DNA of 64,000 bases. Origin: Puerhibacterium puerhi. GTDB lineage: Bacteria; Actinomycetota; Actinomycetes; Actinomycetales; Cellulomonadaceae. Positions 40,660-49,127 of this stretch are shown piece after piece (the stretch's first letter is position 1; each line of letters opens with the position of its first letter). The notes under the pieces were generated by a model. It did not search any database, was not told the DNA's origin, and saw only the letters and a list, made by a program, of their open reading frames with translations. The stretch lies in assembly GCF_009846865.1 (NCBI RefSeq), contig NZ_WUWN01000004.1, forward strand, positions 62,001 through 126,000, in the 5' to 3' direction. The translations under genes were made by a program, and so were the position numbers.

Positions 40660-43406
40660 GCGGGCGGCTGGCCCGCTGGCGCGGGCGGTGGCGGGTGGCG
40701 CTGCGCCACGGCGCCCGCGACGCCCGCCGGCACAAGGGCCGCACCACGCTGGTGGCGACGATGGTGGCGCTGCCGGTGCTCGTGGGCACGTTCGCGACGA
40801 CGGCCCTGTGGTCGGTGCAGGAGTCGCCCGAGCGGCGGGTCGAGACCGAGCTGGGGCCGCGGCTGCAGGCCGCGACGGACTATGCCCAGCCGGGCGTCCA
40901 GCAGAGTCCCGACCACCAGGGCACGATGACGGGCGAGCCGGTCTCCGTGCCGTTCGCCGACGCCGAGGCCGCCGTCGGGGCCGCGCTGCCGGCGGGCGAC
41001 TCGCTCGTCCGGGAGCTGCGGCGATCCGTCGTCGTGCACGGGCCCGGCCTGGAGCGCTCGACGACGGCGCTGCAGACCGACCTCGGCGACCCCGACGTCG
41101 CGGCCGCGTTCGCGCTCGTCACCGGGCGGACGCCGCGGGCCGGCGAGGCGGCGCTGTCCGCCGCGGTCGCCGACGAGCTCGGCGTCGCGGTTGGGGACGT
41201 CGTCGCCGTCGAGCCGGACGGCGACGTCCGCGACGACACCCAGGCGGGCGACCTCGGCGAGGTCACGATCTCGGGTCTCCTGGCCCGGAGCCAGCCGGGC
41301 GCCGCCGGCCTGCTGTACCCGGCGGACGGGCCGCTGCGCCCGCCCGCGGCGGTGGGTGACGCCGAGTTCTCGCCGACCGCGGTGGCGGTCGGCTGGTTCG
41401 TGTCCGGCGATGCGCCGGTCACCTGGGACGACGTGCTGCGCCTCAACGAGGCCGGCGCGACCGTGGTGAGCCGCGCCGTGCTGCTCGACCCGCCACCGGA
41501 CGAGGCCGTGCCGCTCTTCGGGGGCGCCCCGCAGACCGACCCCGCTGAGCTGGTGCGCACCTGGGGGCCGGTCGGCGCCGTGGTGGCAGTCGCCCTGCTG
41601 GAGGCGGTGCTGCTGATCGGGCCGGCGTTCGCCGTCGGCGCGCGCCGCTCCGCCCGGTCGCTCGCCCTCGTGGCGGCCAACGGCGGGACCGCGCGGTCGC
41701 TGCGCGCGATGGTCCTGGGCACCGGTGTGGTGATCGGCGTCGGCGCCTCGGTGCTGGGCGTGCTGCTCGGCGTCGCGGGCGCGGGGGCGCTGCTCGTGGT
41801 GCTCGACCAGAGCCTCCGCGGGCTGCGGTTCCTCACCGTCCCGTGGCTCCAGGTGCTGGGCATCCTCGTGGTCGGCGTGCTGCTGGCCACGGCGGCCGCG
41901 TGGCTCCCGGCCCGCGGCGCGTCCCGTGCCGACGTCGTCGCCGTGCTGGCGGGGCGCCGCGGCGAGACGGCGCACCGGCGGTGGCCCGCGGTCGCCGGAG
42001 CCGCCGTCGCCGTCGCCGGGTTCGCCGGCGCCGTCGCGGCGGGGCTGGCGGGGCGGCCGCTGCTCCTGGCCGGAGGCGTGGTCGTGGGCGAGCTCGGCCT
42101 GGTGCTCGCCGGCGGCGGCATCGTCGCGCTGCTCGGGCGGGTGGCCGGCCGGCTCCCGCTGGCCTGGCGGTTCGCGCTGCGGGACGCCGCCCGCCACCGG
42201 TCGCGCACGGCGCCGGCGGTCGCGGCCGTGCTGGTGGCCTGCGCGGGGGCCAGCGGCGGGCTGGTGTACTCGGCGTCGCAGGCGCTGCACGACTACCGCT
42301 CGCAGTCGGTCATGGCCGCCCCGGGGACCCTGCTCGTCGCCCCCGCGGACGTCGGCGCCCCGGACGCGCCGACGTCGCTCGAGCAAGCGCAGGTCGACGC
42401 GGTCCGTGCGCTCGTGGCCGAGGTCGCGCCGGCGGCCGGCGACCTGCGCACCATCACCGTGCTCCGCGCGCCGGCCGAGGGGCCCGTCACCACCACTGTG
42501 TTCACCGAGCCGGCCGCAGGCGTCAGCACCGGCTTCTCGAGCGGGCCGGGCGCCGTCTTCGGCCCCGTCGTGGACGACGGCTCGCTCGTCGACGTGCTCG
42601 GCATCCCCGACGCCGACGCCGCCCGCGCCGCGCTGCACGCCGGCCGTGCCGTCGTCGCGCCCGCGGACCTGTGGCCCGACGGCAGCGCCCATCTCACCGT
42701 GAGCCGGTGGGACCGAGAGGCGAGCGCCGAGGTGGGCACCGCGCGCACCTTCGACCTTCCCGCCGTCGCGGTGGGCGACCCGGCCGGCCCCACCGCCCTC
42801 GCGCTCCCCCTGGTGCCGCAGGAGCTCGTCGCCACGGCCGACGCCCCCACCGCCGTCGGCGGCCTGCTGGCCTCCCCCACCACCTCGCTCAGCACGGCCC
42901 AGGTCGAGACGCTGCAGGCGGCGCTGGACGAGCGCTTCGGCACCGACGACTGGGGATCGTGCCGGGTCTGCGCCGGCGTCGCCGAGGCGCCGGGACGGGG
43001 CGACGAGTGGTTCGCCCTGCTCCTGATCGTCGGCGGGGCCGGGCTCCTCGCCCTGGCCGCCGCGTGGATCGCCACCGCGCTGGCAGCCACCGAGTCCCGT
43101 CCCGACCTGGCGACGCTGGCCGCCGTCGGCGCCGCGCCCGGCACCCGCAAGCGGGTCGTGGCCGCCCAGGCCGGGACCGTCGCCGTCGTCGGGGCGGTGA
43201 TCGGGACGGTCTCGGGCATCGCCCTGGGGGCAGCGTTCGTGCTGTACGAGCGCCACCGCTACGACCTCGTCGACCTGACGTGGAGCGTCGCCGTGCCGTG
43301 GCCGTGGCTCGGTGCCACGGTGGTGGTGCTCCCCGTGCTCGCCGTCACGGCCGCGTGGCTGGTGACCCGCTCCCGCCTCGTGCTCTCCCGGCGGCTCGCG
43401 GACTGA
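40656..43406 (+). CDS. FtsX-like ABC permease, double-length
   Basis: The 916-residue permease has an N-terminal TM helix (about 28-50) followed by a large extracellular domain (about 55-300). A set of TM helices with an FtsX fold comes next (about 305-430), then another helix pair and a second extracellular domain (about 540-760). The C-terminal FtsX domain closes the protein (about 790-905). This is the long two-FtsX architecture of Gram-positive exporters of the BceB/antibiotic-response kind. Cys residues in CRVCAG lie in the second outer domain. It forms an exporter with the upstream ATPase under PadR control. Confidence 0.87.
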   Translation: MSGRLARWRGRWRVALRHGARDARRHKGRTTLVATMVALPVLVGTFATTALWSVQESPERRVETELGPRLQAATDYAQPGVQQSPDHQGTMTGEPVSVPFADAEAAVGAALPAGDSLVRELRRSVVVHGPGLERSTTALQTDLGDPDVAAAFALVTGRTPRAGEAALSAAVADELGVAVGDVVAVEPDGDVRDDTQAGDLGEVTISGLLARSQPGAAGLLYPADGPLRPPAAVGDAEFSPTAVAVGWFVSGDAPVTWDDVLRLNEAGATVVSRAVLLDPPPDEAVPLFGGAPQTDPAELVRTWGPVGAVVAVALLEAVLLIGPAFAVGARRSARSLALVAANGGTARSLRAMVLGTGVVIGVGASVLGVLLGVAGAGALLVVLDQSLRGLRFLTVPWLQVLGILVVGVLLATAAAWLPARGASRADVVAVLAGRRGETAHRRWPAVAGAAVAVAGFAGAVAAGLAGRPLLLAGGVVVGELGLVLAGGGIVALLGRVAGRLPLAWRFALRDAARHRSRTAPAVAAVLVACAGASGGLVYSASQALHDYRSQSVMAAPGTLLVAPADVGAPDAPTSLEQAQVDAVRALVAEVAPAAGDLRTITVLRAPAEGPVTTTVFTEPAAGVSTGFSSGPGAVFGPVVDDGSLVDVLGIPDADAARAALHAGRAVVAPADLWPDGSAHLTVSRWDREASAEVGTARTFDLPAVAVGDPAGPTALALPLVPQELVATADAPTAVGGLLASPTTSLSTAQVETLQAALDERFGTDDWGSCRVCAGVAEAPGRGDEWFALLLIVGGAGLLALAAAWIATALAATESRPDLATLAAVGAAPGTRKRVVAAQAGTVAVVGAVIGTVSGIALGAAFVLYERHRYDLVDLTWSVAVPWPWLGATVVVLPVLAVTAAWLVTRSRLVLSRRLAD

Positions 43407-43445
43407 GCCGCCGCGAGGCGGCGTCGCCGGACGTGCCGGTGGCGG

Positions 43446-43829
43446 TCAGGTCCAGGCTGCCGCGACCGCGATGTCGGCGATCGCCGTGAAGCCGGCGACG
43501 TAGAGCAGGGGACGCAGCCGGGAGTCGGACGCGCCCGCCGCACGCAGGCGTCGCTGCTGGACGAGCGCCACGACCACCAGAGCGAGCACGACCAGTGCCA
43601 GGCCTAGCTTGACCACCATCTTCGCCTCGAGGACCGGCATATCCCCGATCCGGCGCACGGCCACGAGGGCGCAGCCGGAGGCGACCTGGACGATCGAGCC
43701 CACCAAGAGAGGCGAGAAGTCGAAGCGCTCGCGCCACGGCATCTGGAGGATGAACGACCCGACGATCGCCGCCGACCCCACGAGGTGGACGACGAGCAGA
43801 GCGATGCGGGCGATCTCGAGCGCAGACAT
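43446..43829 (-). CDS. Four-helix membrane protein
   Basis: The 127-residue protein has four TM helices (IARIALLVVHLVGSAAIVGSFIL, LLVGSIVQVASGCALVAV, VKLGLALVVLALVVVALV, and LLYVAGFTAIADIAVAAAW) with conserved-looking His and Arg at helix ends. It resembles small CopD/DUF2269-like membrane proteins often found next to TetR genes; the role is unknown. An AGGAGG site precedes the ATG. It shares a divergent promoter with the TetR gene to its right. Confidence 0.7.
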   Translation of the reverse strand: MSALEIARIALLVVHLVGSAAIVGSFILQMPWRERFDFSPLLVGSIVQVASGCALVAVRRIGDMPVLEAKMVVKLGLALVVLALVVVALVQQRRLRAAGASDSRLRPLLYVAGFTAIADIAVAAAWT

Positions 43830-43843
43830 GGTTCCTCCTGGGG

Positions 43844-43895
43844 TAAGTGAGCATTTACTAACCGTGGTCGATGTTAGGGTGAGTGAACACTTACT
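43844..43895. promoter_or_regulatory. Paired AGTGA-4-TTACT operators
   Basis: AGTGAGCATTTACT (43846-43859) and AGTGAACACTTACT (43882-43895) are two near-identical imperfect palindromes between divergent genes, with TAGGGT (a -10 box for the TetR gene) between them. Centres are 36 bases apart. Confidence 0.7.
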
Positions 43896-43914
43896 CGTCA
43901 AGCGGGAGGTTCGG

Positions 43915-44475
43915 TTGGCCGCACGAGACCGCATCCTCGACGCCGCCGTGGAGATCATGCGCGAGCGGGGGATCGTCAAGGCCACGACGAAGGAGATCGC
44001 GCGCCATGCGGGCTGCTCGGAGGCCCTCATCTACAAGCACTTCGCCGGCAAGCAGGAGATCTTCGTCGCGGTCCTGCAGGAGCGGCTGCCACGGCCGTTC
44101 GACGCGGCACGGCCGGGCGAGGGCACCGTCGAGGAGAACCTCGTCCGGACTGTCGCCGCGCTCGTCACCTTCTTCCGCGAGGGCTTCCCGCTCGCCGCTG
44201 CGCTGTTCGGTGAGCGCGACGTGCTCGCCGTCTGGCGCGAGGAGGTCGAGGCGCGCGGCGGCGGCCCGTCCGCTCCGGGCCGCGCGATCACGACGTACCT
44301 CATGGCCGAGCAGGACCTGGGCAGAGTACCGCCCGAGGTCGACGCCCGCGCCGTCGGTGACCTCCTCGCCGGGGCCGCGCTCCACGCCGGGTTCCTGGCG
44401 GCCTTCGACGACCGGCCGGTGGGGGCTGCGGAGACGCTCGCCGGCAGCTGGGTCGCGGCGCTGCGCCTGACGTAG
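43915..44475 (+). CDS. TetR-family regulator
   Basis: The 186-residue protein has a TetR helix-turn-helix near the N-terminus (RDRILDAAVEIMRERGIVKATTKEIARHAGCSEALIYKHFAGKQEIFVAVL) and a helical ligand domain. The TTG at 43915 is chosen as start because GGGAGG lies 7 bases upstream; an in-frame GTG at 43879 overlaps the -10 box and an operator. It probably represses itself and the divergent four-helix membrane protein through the paired sites. Confidence 0.82.
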   Translation: MAARDRILDAAVEIMRERGIVKATTKEIARHAGCSEALIYKHFAGKQEIFVAVLQERLPRPFDAARPGEGTVEENLVRTVAALVTFFREGFPLAAALFGERDVLAVWREEVEARGGGPSAPGRAITTYLMAEQDLGRVPPEVDARAVGDLLAGAALHAGFLAAFDDRPVGAAETLAGSWVAALRLT

Positions 44476-44586
44476 CCTCCCGACCCACCCCGACGCCGGT
44501 GCTTGTGCACCTCCCCCGTTCGTCCGACGATGGCCAGACCGCGCGCGGACCCGGCCGCGCGCGGACCGCACGACGGGGGCATCACG

Positions 44587-45438
44587 ATGGCGACGGACGA
44601 CCGCGGGAAGGCGGAGCGGCGCCGCGCGGCTCGCGCCGACGCGCTGGCCCTCAAGCAGAAGCAGGCCGCCCGCGACCGTCGCAACCGCATCGTCACGTTC
44701 GGCCTGCTCGGGGCGGCGGTGGTCGCGCTCCTCGTCGTCTTCGTCGTCGTCCTCAGGCAGGGCACCGCGAGCTCCGACCGCTTCGAGTTCGCCGACCAGC
44801 CGCTGGCGGACGTCGCCGACGTGCCGTCGACCGCGCGGCCCGACGGGGGCATCCCCGTCGGCACCGACGGCGCCGCGGGCACCACCACCCAGGGCGCGCC
44901 CGAGCTGGGCATCTACTACGACTACATCTGCCCCGTCTGCGGGCAGTTCGAGAAGTCCAACGGCGCGACCGTCGACACGATGATCGCCGACGGCGACGCC
45001 ACCGTGGTCTTCTACCCGGTGGCGATCCTCGACCGCTCGTCCTCGGGCACCCACTACTCGACGCGCGCCGCGGCGGCGGCCGCCTGGGTCGCGGACCGAG
45101 CGCCCGAGGCGTTCGTCGACTTCCACGACGCGCTCTACGTCGACCAGCCGCTGGAGGGCACGAGGGGCCTGACGGACAAGCGCCTCGCCGACATCGCGAC
45201 CAACGCCGGCGTGCCGCAGGACGTCGCGGACGGCATCGCCGACGGCACCGCGGTGGACACGTTCGGGCAGTGGGTCACCTCCGCGACGCAGGCCGCCGCC
45301 GGCAGCTCGGCCCTGGCCAACCCGCAGACGAACCGGTTCGGCACCCCCACGCTGACGATCGACGGCACCCGCTGGGACGGCAACTGGCAGGACCCGAGCG
45401 CGCTGCCGGCGGCGGTGGCGCAGGCCGGCGGCCGGTAG
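44587..45438 (+). CDS. Membrane-anchored DsbA-like thioredoxin-fold protein
   Basis: The 283-residue protein has a very basic cytoplasmic N-terminus (about 1-35) and one TM helix (VTFGLLGAAVVALLVVFVVVL). The outer thioredoxin domain has the active site CPVC (Cys115-Cys118 in YYDYICPVCGQFE) and a cis-Pro loop RFGTPTLTI. It should form or isomerise disulphides in exported proteins, as in DsbA-like proteins of actinobacteria; a VKOR or DsbB partner is not in the window. The ATG at 44587 lies well inside a longer frame. A small membrane protein gene follows after 64 bases. Confidence 0.88.
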   Translation: MATDDRGKAERRRAARADALALKQKQAARDRRNRIVTFGLLGAAVVALLVVFVVVLRQGTASSDRFEFADQPLADVADVPSTARPDGGIPVGTDGAAGTTTQGAPELGIYYDYICPVCGQFEKSNGATVDTMIADGDATVVFYPVAILDRSSSGTHYSTRAAAAAAWVADRAPEAFVDFHDALYVDQPLEGTRGLTDKRLADIATNAGVPQDVADGIADGTAVDTFGQWVTSATQAAAGSSALANPQTNRFGTPTLTIDGTRWDGNWQDPSALPAAVAQAGGR

Positions 45439-45502
45439 TCGGCGACGCGTCGCCCCAGGCAGAGCCCTTCCGGCGGCCCCGCATCACCGGTACGGTCGCG
45501 GC

Positions 45503-45640
45503 ATGAGCACGCAGAGGTCCGCCGCGGCGCGGCGTCGAGAGCTGTGGTGGATCGTCGGCACCGTCGCCGCCGTCCTGCTGCTCGCTCAGGCGGTGGTGAT
45601 CGCGATGCCGTTCCTGACGTCGCTCGGCGCCGACCTGTGA
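45503..45640 (+). CDS. 45-residue single-TM protein
   Basis: The frame from ATG 45503 to TGA 45640 encodes a basic start (STQRSAAARRRELWW) and one TM helix (IVGTVAAVLLLAQAVVIAMPFL) with a short outside tail. TACGGT at 45491-45496 is 6 bases before the ATG, the leaderless promoter pattern seen elsewhere in this window. Such tiny membrane proteins are common beside export genes; no function is known. Confidence 0.55.
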   Translation: MSTQRSAAARRRELWWIVGTVAAVLLLAQAVVIAMPFLTSLGADL

Positions 45641-45667
45641 CCGCAGGCCGCTGACCCGCCGCCGCGG

Positions 45668-46378
45668 TCAGTCGACGGGGCGCAGCAGGTCGGGGCCGTT
45701 GTTGCGCACGTTCCCGACGGCGGTGCCGACCTTGATCGGCGCCAGGTGCGGCTCGGGGACCTGGGCCAGGAGAGCGTCGACCTGCTCGGCGTCGGTGAGC
45801 CCCGGGTCGAGCCAGGCGTCCCACAGGTCCTCGGGCAGCAGCAGCGGCGAGCGGTCGTGGATGTGCCCGAGCGTGTCGGTGGCGTCGGTGGTGATCACGG
45901 TGAACGACCACAGCCACCGGTCCGGGGCGTCGTCGGCCTTGGCCGGGTCGCGCCACAGCTCGTACAGCCCCGCGGCGGCCAGCGGCGCGCCGTCGGGGTC
46001 GGTCAGGTAGTACGGCTGCTTGCGGCCCTTGCCGGACTCCGGCGCCTGCCACTCGTAGTAGCCGTCCATCGGCACGATCAGGCGCCTGCGGGTGGCCGCC
46101 CGGCGGAACGCCGGCTTCTCGGTGATGGTCTCGACCCGCGCGTTGATCATCCGCGCGCCGATCTTGGTGTCCTTGGCCCACGACGGCACGAGGCCCCAGT
46201 GCAGCGTGCGCAGCTGGCGGGCCACGTGACCGGACTCCTCGCGCTCGAGCACCGCGCGCACGTCCTGGGTGGGGGCCACGTTCCAGGACGGGCCCAGCTC
46301 CTCGCCGACCAGCTCCGCGATGCGGAACTGGTCGGCGATCTCCTGGTCGCGCCGGGCGTTGGCGTACCTGCCGCACAT
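45668..46378 (-). CDS. yedK: SRAP-domain protein, HMCES/YedK family
   Basis: The 236-residue protein starts MCGRYANARR, so after removal of Met the catalytic Cys2 is N-terminal. Other active-site residues are seen as Asn79 (RMINARVET), Glu109 (PMDGYYEW) and His174 (GHIHDRSPLLL). The SRAP fold covalently crosslinks to abasic sites in single-stranded DNA and protects them. The family is often linked to the SOS response, but I see no LexA box near the start. CAGACT lies 7 bases before the ATG and may be a leaderless -10. Confidence 0.93.
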   Translation of the reverse strand: MCGRYANARRDQEIADQFRIAELVGEELGPSWNVAPTQDVRAVLEREESGHVARQLRTLHWGLVPSWAKDTKIGARMINARVETITEKPAFRRAATRRRLIVPMDGYYEWQAPESGKGRKQPYYLTDPDGAPLAAAGLYELWRDPAKADDAPDRWLWSFTVITTDATDTLGHIHDRSPLLLPEDLWDAWLDPGLTDAEQVDALLAQVPEPHLAPIKVGTAVGNVRNNGPDLLRPVD

Positions 46379-46443
46379 GGGCGCCAGTCTGGCCGCCTCG
46401 CGGGCGGCTGGCGAGCGCGGCGCCCGAGCACGCGCCGCACGGC

Positions 46444-47043
46444 TCAGTGGTAGAACGGCTGCTGCGCGTCCGGGTCCGTGCGCACGACGTCGAGCCGCGG
46501 GTCGGCCAGCAGCGCGTCGACGGCCGCCGGGGCCGCGCCGATGCCGGCCCAGTGCGGGTCGACGTCGGCGGTGACGCACCACGCGCGGTCGGCCGGCCAC
46601 ACGAACGCCGGCTCCGGCATCCAGCTCCCGCCCTCCCGCTCCCACGCGGCCTCGGCGGCGCCGGAGACGAGGTCCGGCAGCGGGACGCGGAACAGGTGGT
46701 ACGCCCGGCCCGGGAGCGTCAGGCGCGGGCGCAGCAGCGCCCGGCGCGGGAAGACCTCGTGGCCCCAGCCCTCCCACACCAGGAGGTAGCCGTCGTCGGG
46801 GGTGCCGGTGTGCCGCAGCAGGGTCTCGACCGCGGCGCGGATCTGCGCGGCGTCCGAGAGATGGTCGGCGGCGACGTCGACGTCGCCCTCCGACTGGCCA
46901 GCGTAGGCCGGGTCCGGGATGAACCGCAGCCGCGCGTACGCCGCGAACCCCGGCGGCCCGAGGGTCATCAGCCGCTCCCAGGGGCGGCCGCTCGCCGCGA
47001 TCCAGCCCGCCGGCGAGAGGTCGGCGGGCGCCGTCACCGTCAC
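46444..47043 (-). CDS. Hypothetical protein
   Basis: The 199-residue protein has no signal peptide and no TM helix. It contains LVWEGWGHEVFPRRALL, YHLFRVPLPD and PADRAWCVTADVDPHWAGIGA, a pattern of aromatic-rich blocks seen in actinobacterial proteins of unknown function. I do not recognise a named domain. The GTG at 47043 overlaps the stop of the XRE regulator (GTGA), so it is co-expressed with that regulator. Confidence 0.7.
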   Translation of the reverse strand: MTVTAPADLSPAGWIAASGRPWERLMTLGPPGFAAYARLRFIPDPAYAGQSEGDVDVAADHLSDAAQIRAAVETLLRHTGTPDDGYLLVWEGWGHEVFPRRALLRPRLTLPGRAYHLFRVPLPDLVSGAAEAAWEREGGSWMPEPAFVWPADRAWCVTADVDPHWAGIGAAPAAVDALLADPRLDVVRTDPDAQQPFYH

Positions 47044-47906
47044 GGGGAGGTCCGGGTGCGCTCGGCGGCCGGGGCGACGTGCTGGGCCCCGATGACGGAC
47101 AGCAGCTGCAGCTTCTCGTAGCTCTCCGTGCCGGGCGTGGCGGTGAGCACGAGGAGCGAGTGCCCCTGGTCCGGGTCGTGCAGCAGCTGGCACTGCAGGT
47201 CCATGACGCCGACCTCGGGGTGCTGCAGCCGCTTCTCGCGCGCGTGGGTGGTGGTGACCTCGTGCGCGTCCCAGTACTGCGCGAACTCGGGGCTCGCGGC
47301 GCGGGTCGCCTCGACCAGCGCGGCCGCGCGCGAGCGAGGACCCTGCTTGGCGTAGACCGCCCGCAGGTCGGCCGTGAACGCGCGGGCGTGGATCGGGTGG
47401 TCCTCCCGCGGGTAGACGTCGCGGCTGGCCGGGTCGGCGAACCAGCGGTAGCCGACGCTGCGCATGAACCCCTCGTGGCGCGTCTCGTCGCCGAACAGCG
47501 CCCGCGCCGCCGGCGTCTGCACCAGCGTCTCGCCGAGCTCCGTCATCACCTGCGCGGGGGTGTCGGAGAGCCGGTCGAGGATGCGCATGAGGCCCGGCGA
47601 GACGTGGTCGCCGCTCGACGCGCGGGCCGGGGCGTTGTGGCCCGCGAGCCGGAACAGGTGGTCCCGCTCGGCGAGCGACAGCCGCAGGCCGCGCGCGATC
47701 GCCTTGAGCATCTGCTCGGACGGCTGCGGGCCGCGGCGCTGCTCGAGGCGGCTGTAGTAGTCCACCGACATGTCGCACAGCGCGGCGACCTCCTCGCGGC
47801 GCAGCCCCGCGGTGCGCCGGCGCGGCCCCCGGCCGAGGCCGACGTCCTCCGGCTGCAGCGCCTCGCGCCGGCGGCGCAGGAAGTCGGCGAGCTGGTCTCT
47901 GTCCAC
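47040..47906 (-). CDS. XRE-family regulator with MmyB-like ligand domain
   Basis: The 288-residue protein has an N-terminal HTH (LRREEVAALCDMSVDYYSRLEQRRGPQPSEQML). The MmyB-type C-terminal domain follows (about 105-275), with GWRWFAD-like GYRWFADPASRDVYP and the ending DLQCQLLHDPDQGHSLLVLTATPGTESYEKLQLL. MmyB-like regulators in actinobacteria usually control a neighbouring SDR or oxidoreductase gene, which is encoded 79 bases upstream here. The GTG at 47906 is 6 bases behind CAGACT, a possible leaderless promoter. Confidence 0.88.
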   Translation of the reverse strand: MDRDQLADFLRRRREALQPEDVGLGRGPRRRTAGLRREEVAALCDMSVDYYSRLEQRRGPQPSEQMLKAIARGLRLSLAERDHLFRLAGHNAPARASSGDHVSPGLMRILDRLSDTPAQVMTELGETLVQTPAARALFGDETRHEGFMRSVGYRWFADPASRDVYPREDHPIHARAFTADLRAVYAKQGPRSRAAALVEATRAASPEFAQYWDAHEVTTTHAREKRLQHPEVGVMDLQCQLLHDPDQGHSLLVLTATPGTESYEKLQLLSVIGAQHVAPAAERTRTSP

Positions 47907-47984
47907 GACCCGAGTCTGGCGCGCCGACCGCCCGAGGGCCAGGGACCGGCGATCCCTGCCTTGCACGGGGTCCGTCAGGGCGGG

Positions 47985-48923
47985 TCAGGCCGGGACGCTC
48001 ACGCCGACCAGCCGCTCCGACAGCTCCCAGATGCGCCGGCCGTCCTCCGGGCTGCGCAGGCGGGAGTACAGGGCCTGCTCGGCGGGCGCGCCGCCGAGGT
48101 GCCCCAGCCCGCGCGGCCCGTACAGACGGCCGCCGTGGGCCTCCGGGCTGGTGGCGGCGTAGACGGCCGGCAGCGCCGCGGACTGCGGGGTGCCGACGAG
48201 GATGCCCCGGCGCGAGAGCGCGCGGATGAGCCGCACCTGGACGGTGTCCCGGGGCCGGCCCATCTGCGGCTGCGCGGCCAGCAGGTTGGTGGGCGAGACG
48301 CCCGGGTGCGAGAGGTTGCTCCGGATGCCCCAGCCCTCCTGGGTGCTGCGGCGGTGCAGCTCCATCGCGAACAGGCCGAGCGCGATCTTGGAGGAGCTGT
48401 AGGCCCGCATCGGGTGGTAGCCGCGCTCCCAGCCGATGTCGTCCCAGGCGACGGCGTGCTGGTCGGCCGCGACGCTGACCTGGCTCGTGACGTGGGCGCG
48501 GCCCGCCCGCAGCAGCGGCAGCAGCCGGCCGATCAGCGCGAAGTGGCCGAGGTGGTTCGTGGCGAGCTGCAGCTCGAACCCGTCCGTCGAGGCCTGGCGG
48601 GTTGGGGGCGTCATCACGCCCGCGTTGTTGACCTGGACGTGCAGGGGGCGGCCCTCGCGCAGCAGGTCGTCGGCGAGCGCCGCCACCGACGCCAGCGACG
48701 ACAGGTCGAGGGCGCGCACGTCGAGCCGCGCGCCCGGGACGTGCTCGCGGATGCGCTGCGCGGCGGCCCGCCCCTTGGCGGGGTTGCGGACCGGCATGAT
48801 CACCTCGGCGCCGGCCCGGGCGAGCCGCTGCGCGATCTCCAGCCCGATCCCGTCGCTGGCGCCGGTGACCAGGGCCAGCCTGCCGGTCAGGTCCGGCATG
48901 GCGATGTCGATGTTCTTCGGCAC
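47985..48923 (-). CDS. Short-chain dehydrogenase/reductase
   Basis: The 312-residue protein is a Rossmann-fold SDR: cofactor motif [13 protein letters not shown], the structural NNAGVM, and the catalytic set Ser ([10 protein letters not shown]), Tyr and Lys in [12 protein letters not shown]. The usual YxxxK is present. The Arg residues after the third strand ([10 protein letters not shown]) suggest NADPH. It is of the long retinol-dehydrogenase-like kind. It starts with GTG after GAGGAGG. The MmyB-like gene downstream on the same strand is its likely regulator. Confidence 0.9.
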   Translation of the reverse strand: MPKNIDIAMPDLTGRLALVTGASDGIGLEIAQRLARAGAEVIMPVRNPAKGRAAAQRIREHVPGARLDVRALDLSSLASVAALADDLLREGRPLHVQVNNAGVMTPPTRQASTDGFELQLATNHLGHFALIGRLLPLLRAGRAHVTSQVSVAADQHAVAWDDIGWERGYHPMRAYSSSKIALGLFAMELHRRSTQEGWGIRSNLSHPGVSPTNLLAAQPQMGRPRDTVQVRLIRALSRRGILVGTPQSAALPAVYAATSPEAHGGRLYGPRGLGHLGGAPAEQALYSRLRSPEDGRRIWELSERLVGVSVPA

Positions 48924-49127
48924 GGAGGCCTCCTCGGGTCGGCGAGCCACGGCCCGCGTTCGGTGCTCCCATGCTGGGCCCGGCGCGCGCCCGGCATTCA
49001 GGGACGGCCTACCCCCGGACCGCCGGTCCCCGGATCCGCCCCCGGGCTGCGGGTGGGTCTGCCGGGCTGCGGGCGGGTCTGCCGTGCCGGGCGGGTCGGC
49101 CCGGGGCGCGCCGCGGGCGGGCAGCCG
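48924..49127. other. Intergenic region with short GC repeats
   Basis: No gene is seen. The stretch holds repeated GGGCTGCGGGCGGGTCTGCCG-type blocks (about 49044-49100), split as short direct copies of CGGGTCTGCCG, between the SDR start and the 3' end of the sigma factor gene. Confidence 0.4.

Noticed and set aside
39928-43406. Biosynthetic gene cluster for a peptide antibiotic around the ABC exporter
   Set aside because: No precursor peptide, modification enzyme or synthetase gene is found near it.
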